From: Anaerolineae bacterium
Lineage (GTDB): Bacteria > Chloroflexota > Anaerolineae > DUEN01
Direction of reading: 5' to 3'
DNA: 7,887 bases
NCBI GenBank assembly: GCA_021159845.1
Contig: JAGHDS010000270.1
Coordinates: 1-7,887, forward strand
Part shown: positions 5,179 through 7,887 of the stretch, piece after piece
How positions within the stretch are numbered: position 1 is the stretch's first letter
Layout: every line of letters starts with the position of its first letter
Program-made: the position numbers and the translations under genes
Notes under the pieces: generated by a model
Database searches by the model: none
Seen by the model: the letters and a program-made list of their open reading frames with translations, nothing else
What the model was told of the DNA's origin: nothing

Positions 5179-6399
5179 ATGAAACGCTACGCGCTGGCAG
5201 GGGCCAGTTCTCGCGCGCTCTCCATGTATGCCAAACCCATCGTGGAACAATTCCCGGATACAGCACAGCTCGTCGATATTTTCGACATCAACCCTGTCCG
5301 GGCAGCTTTCATCAGCCAGGAGTGCGGCGGCGTTCCCACTTTTCAGGATTTCGATGAGATGCTCCAGCAAGCGCACCCCGATGTCATCATCGTGACCACC
5401 GTCGATCGGTTCCACGAGCAATACACCGTGCGCTCCCTGGAGGCCGGCTGCGATGTCATCACCGAGAAGCCAATGGCCATTACGGACGAGCAGGTGCGTT
5501 CCATCCTGGACGCGGAGAAGCGCACCGGACACAAGGTAACCGTCACATTCAACTATCGCTTCGCCCCATACGCGACGCGCATCAAGGAGCTCCTTCGCGA
5601 AGGGATCATCGGGAAGGTACTGAGCGTGGACTTCGAGTGGTTCCTGGACACGAGCCACGGAGCGGACTACTTCCGGCGCTGGCATCGGCGCAAGGAGAAT
5701 TCAGGCGGCCTGCTGGTACACAAGGCCACCCACCACTTCGACATCATCAACTGGTGGATCGAGGACGAGCCGGAGCGCGTCTACGCCTTTGGTGAGCGAC
5801 GATTCTACGGCCCCACCCGCGAGGAGCGCGGCGAACGTTGTTCCACCTGCCCCTACGCCGACACTTGCGAATTCTACGTGGACTATAAGTCCGATCCCCT
5901 ATACAAGGCGCTGTACTTCGATGCCGAACATGTGGACGGCTACCATCGGGATGGCTGCGTCTTCTCAGAGGAGATCGACATCGAGGACACGATGAGCGTC
6001 ACCGTCCACTACAAAGGGGATACCCTCCTCAGCTATTCCCTGATCGCCTACAGCCCATACGAGGGGTGGCGCTCCGCGATAAACGGGACGGACGGTCGTA
6101 TCGAGATCTCGGAGTTCCACAGCGGGCTGCTCACCCAGGCGCCCAACGAGTACGTCAAGCTCTTCAACCGCAAGGGAGAGCTGGTTACATATGAGATACC
6201 CAAAGCCAGAGGGGCTCACGGCGGAGGCGACGTCCGGCTCCTGGAGCGGCTGTTCAGTGAGAAGGACATCCCCGACCCGCTGGGGCACATGGCCGACTCG
6301 TGGGCCGGTGCGATGTCCGTCCTCATCGGCGTAGCGGCCAACAAATCAATCGCCAGCGGCCAGCCTATCGATATCCGGGCATTATTGGCAAACCACTAG
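5179..6399 (+). CDS. Gfo/Idh/MocA-family oxidoreductase with four-cysteine insert
   Basis: A 406-residue soluble NAD(P)-dependent dehydrogenase-like protein; the family oxidises or reduces sugars, inositols and related compounds. The N-terminal Rossmann half (about 1-123) opens with YALAGASSRA, has the acidic DIFDINP after strand 2 (33-39), PDVIIVTTVDRFH (67-79), and the family EKP motif (96-98) whose Lys97 is the usual catalytic lysine. The C-terminal alpha/beta half carries GGLLVHKATHHFDIINWW (176-193), in which His185/His186 and Asp188 sit where the active-site His/Asp of the family lie. An insertion at about 205-265 holds Cys221, Cys224, Cys230 and Cys260 (CSTCPYADTC then later GC), which could bind zinc or an iron-sulfur cluster. 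At 406 residues it is longer than typical members (about 330-380) because of this insert. It has no signal peptide. It is first in a likely operon with the hydrolase and sulfatase; the exact substrate cannot be told. Confidence 0.93.
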   Translation: MKRYALAGASSRALSMYAKPIVEQFPDTAQLVDIFDINPVRAAFISQECGGVPTFQDFDEMLQQAHPDVIIVTTVDRFHEQYTVRSLEAGCDVITEKPMAITDEQVRSILDAEKRTGHKVTVTFNYRFAPYATRIKELLREGIIGKVLSVDFEWFLDTSHGADYFRRWHRRKENSGGLLVHKATHHFDIINWWIEDEPERVYAFGERRFYGPTREERGERCSTCPYADTCEFYVDYKSDPLYKALYFDAEHVDGYHRDGCVFSEEIDIEDTMSVTVHYKGDTLLSYSLIAYSPYEGWRSAINGTDGRIEISEFHSGLLTQAPNEYVKLFNRKGELVTYEIPKARGAHGGGDVRLLERLFSEKDIPDPLGHMADSWAGAMSVLIGVAANKSIASGQPIDIRALLANH

Positions 6400-6420
6400 C
6401 CATCGGAGAGACACGGAGTC

Positions 6421-6439
6421 ATCCTGTAGACGACAGGAT
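6421..6439 (+). repeat. Intercistronic hairpin
   Basis: ATCCTGT and ACAGGAT form a perfect 7-base stem with a 5-base loop in the 59-base gap between the oxidoreductase and hydrolase genes. It is followed by two tandem GATCAA units (6437-6448) and then the next ribosome site. There is no T-tract, so it is not an intrinsic terminator; it may stabilise the upstream message or mark a processing point. Confidence 0.45.
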
Positions 6440-6458
6440 CAAGATCAAAGGGGGAGAA

Positions 6459-7604
6459 ATGGCCGAGGAATACAAGCATCTAGGCATATTCAGCGATTGG
6501 GTCGTGGCAGCCAAAAGGATCCGCCAGCTTTACCCGATGGCTCCGCCCGGCCCCGAGACGCAGGAGAAGGTACGACAGGTTCTGGGATTCTCCTTCGATG
6601 TGGAACGCCCCATTGAGATTCGCTCCGAACGCCGATGGGAGCGCGATGGACTTGTCGGAGAGGAGGTTTCCTGGTCCGTAGGATACGGTCCCCGCACGCA
6701 CGCCTGGGTGCTGAAACCCGCGGGTATCACAGGCCCACTGCCGGGCATCGTGGCCCTTCACGATCACGGCGGCTTCAAGTACTACGGCAAGGAGAAGATC
6801 GCCGACGGGCCGGAGGATCCCCCACCCGTCATCGTGAGCCATCGCGCGGGGGCCTACGGCGGGCGCGCCTTCGCCAATGCCCTGGCCAAGGAGGGATTCA
6901 TCGTCCTGATCCACGACACGTTCTTGTGGGGAAGCCGCCGGTTCCCGCTAGAGACGATGTCGGACCGGGAGCGATTGATCGGCGAGGCCACTATGGAGCA
7001 TTGGCGGGACGAATCAACGCCGGAAGAGATCGCCCTTTATAACGCGGCGGCAGCATCCCACGAGCATCTGGTGGAGAAGTATTGCTCCCTGCTGGGCACG
7101 ACGCTAGCCGGCGTTGTCAGTTACGAGGATCGGGTAGCGGTGAACTACCTGCTCTCCCGGGACGACGTCCTCCCCGAACGTGTGGGATGCGTAGGGCTAT
7201 CGGGTGGAGGGTGCCGCTCAGCATTGTTGCAAGCCACCTGCGACCGGATCTCCGCTGCCGTGATCGTGGGCATGATGAGCACCTACGAGCACCTGTTGGA
7301 CCACAACGTCGCCTCGCACACGTGGATGTTCTTCCCCGCTACCTGGGCTCGCTACGGCGATTGGCCCGATCTGGCCGCGTGCCGTGCCCCATCGCCCCTG
7401 ATGGTACAATACGACCTCGATGACGCCCTCTTCACCGAGGAAGGTATGCGAGCCGCCCACAGGCGCATCGCCACCCACTACCGCAACGTGGGACACCCGG
7501 AGAACTACGTGGGAGAGTTCTACCCCGGGCCACACAAGTTCGACCTGAAGATGCAGGAATCCGCGTTCGCATGGTTGAAGGAGCACTTGTCTCCCCAGTC
7601 GTAG
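6459..7604 (+). CDS. Alpha/beta hydrolase (acetyl-xylan-esterase / dienelactone-hydrolase type)
   Basis: A 381-residue soluble serine hydrolase, likely a carbohydrate esterase, although the substrate is not shown by sequence. The nucleophile elbow is GLSGG with Ser248 (VGCVGLSGGGCRS, 242-254). The charge-relay acid is probably Asp321 or Asp322 in LMVQYDLDDALF (314-325), and the histidine is His359 in YPGPHKFDLK (355-364). An HDHGG motif at 101-105 after strand PGIVAL probably shapes the oxyanion hole. Residues 106-200, including FLWGSRRF and a long charged segment, form a lid-like insert. No signal peptide is seen. The ATG at 6459 is chosen because GGGGGAG lies just before it and the protein starts cleanly there; upstream in-frame sequence overlaps the oxidoreductase. 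It lies 59 bases after the oxidoreductase and 24 before the sulfatase. It could also be an amide- or thioester-acting member of the fold. Confidence 0.88.
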   Translation: MAEEYKHLGIFSDWVVAAKRIRQLYPMAPPGPETQEKVRQVLGFSFDVERPIEIRSERRWERDGLVGEEVSWSVGYGPRTHAWVLKPAGITGPLPGIVALHDHGGFKYYGKEKIADGPEDPPPVIVSHRAGAYGGRAFANALAKEGFIVLIHDTFLWGSRRFPLETMSDRERLIGEATMEHWRDESTPEEIALYNAAAASHEHLVEKYCSLLGTTLAGVVSYEDRVAVNYLLSRDDVLPERVGCVGLSGGGCRSALLQATCDRISAAVIVGMMSTYEHLLDHNVASHTWMFFPATWARYGDWPDLAACRAPSPLMVQYDLDDALFTEEGMRAAHRRIATHYRNVGHPENYVGEFYPGPHKFDLKMQESAFAWLKEHLSPQS

Positions 7605-7628
7605 AAAACCAGGAAGGTAAAGGGAAAA

Positions 7629-7887
7629 ATGAGCGATCACACAGATCGGCCAAACATCATTATCATGTACGTCGATGATCTGGGCTTCGGAGATGTCGGC
7701 AGCTATGGGGCAACGCTCATCCCCACACCCAACATCGACCGGCTGGCAAGCCAGGGACTGCGCTTCACCCAAGGATACGCCACCGCCGCCACATGCACGC
7801 CATCTCGATACAGCATCCTCACCGGATCCTACCCGTGGCGGAACAAGAACGCCCACATCCTCCCAGGCGACGCCCCGCTGATCATCC
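7629..7887 (+). CDS. Type I sulfatase, N-terminal part (cut by window end)
   Basis: The first 86 codons of a formylglycine-dependent sulfatase, which removes sulfate esters from sugars or other organic compounds. The N-terminus PNIIIMYVDDLGFGDVGSYG (8-27) carries the paired metal-binding Asp16 and Asp17. The maturation signature CTPSR at 56-60 makes Cys56 the residue converted to formylglycine, with Arg60 as an active-site partner, and is followed by YSILTGSYPWR (61-71). A cysteine-type signature means activation by a formylglycine-generating enzyme or an anaerobic sulfatase-maturating enzyme encoded elsewhere. No signal peptide precedes the first strand, so it is probably cytosolic. The ATG at 7629 follows AGGAAGG and AAAGGGA, 24 bases after the hydrolase stop. 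The remaining three quarters or more lie outside the window, so the subfamily and substrate cannot be judged. Confidence 0.95.
   Translation, partial: MSDHTDRPNIIIMYVDDLGFGDVGSYGATLIPTPNIDRLASQGLRFTQGYATAATCTPSRYSILTGSYPWRNKNAHILPGDAPLII

Noticed and set aside
7218..7856. Minus-strand open frame of 212 codons
   Set aside because: It is antisense to the catalytic half of the hydrolase and the sulfatase start, and shows no recognisable domain.
1..7887. CRISPR arrays, insertion sequences, tRNA or rRNA genes
   Set aside because: No regularly spaced repeats, transposase motifs, terminal inverted repeats or tRNA-like folds were seen. The Thr-Pro linker repeats are coding and irregular.

Overview
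The window is GC-rich bacterial chromosome with two divergent gene blocks and no mobile element, CRISPR array or RNA gene that I could see. Gene content points to a member of the Chloroflexota (Anaerolineae/Caldilineae-like): a membrane-anchored zinc-ribbon/LysM protein with Thr-Pro linkers, a HEAT-repeat protein and a TPR protein beside a site-2 protease, and sulfatase/oxidoreductase/esterase sugar genes. This assignment is an inference from gene style, not from a marker gene.

Left block (minus strand, about 79-4951, six genes read right to left): an RseP-type intramembrane metalloprotease; a zinc-ribbon/transmembrane/double-LysM protein; a HEAT-repeat protein with an acidic tail; a small protein of unknown family; a four-TPR protein; and acylphosphatase. 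A near-consensus sigma-70 promoter (4991-5019) lies just upstream of the protease gene. The 124-base gap between the protease and LysM genes holds a good intrinsic-terminator-like hairpin followed by a second inverted repeat, so the block may be split or attenuated there. The last four genes are closely spaced (2 to 43 bases between coding ends and starts), and the TPR gene's Shine-Dalgarno sequence lies inside the end of the preceding gene.

Right block (plus strand, 5179 to the window edge): a Gfo/Idh/MocA-family oxidoreductase with an inserted four-cysteine cluster, an alpha/beta hydrolase of the acetyl-xylan-esterase/dienelactone-hydrolase type, and the first 86 codons of a type I sulfatase cut by the window end. 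A second sigma-70-like promoter (5096-5123) and a strong Shine-Dalgarno precede the oxidoreductase. The three look like an operon for breaking down an esterified and/or sulfated carbohydrate. The two complete proteins and the sulfatase N-terminus lack signal peptides, so the chemistry is probably intracellular, after import.

The 227-base region between the blocks carries both divergent promoters, whose -35 boxes are 76 bases apart, with a small inverted repeat between them. No gene-free stretch reaches 300 bases. I found no clearly new defence or mobile system. The most notable points are the protease/LysM-protein pairing with its hairpin leader, the four-cysteine oxidoreductase, and the unfamiliar 110-residue protein.
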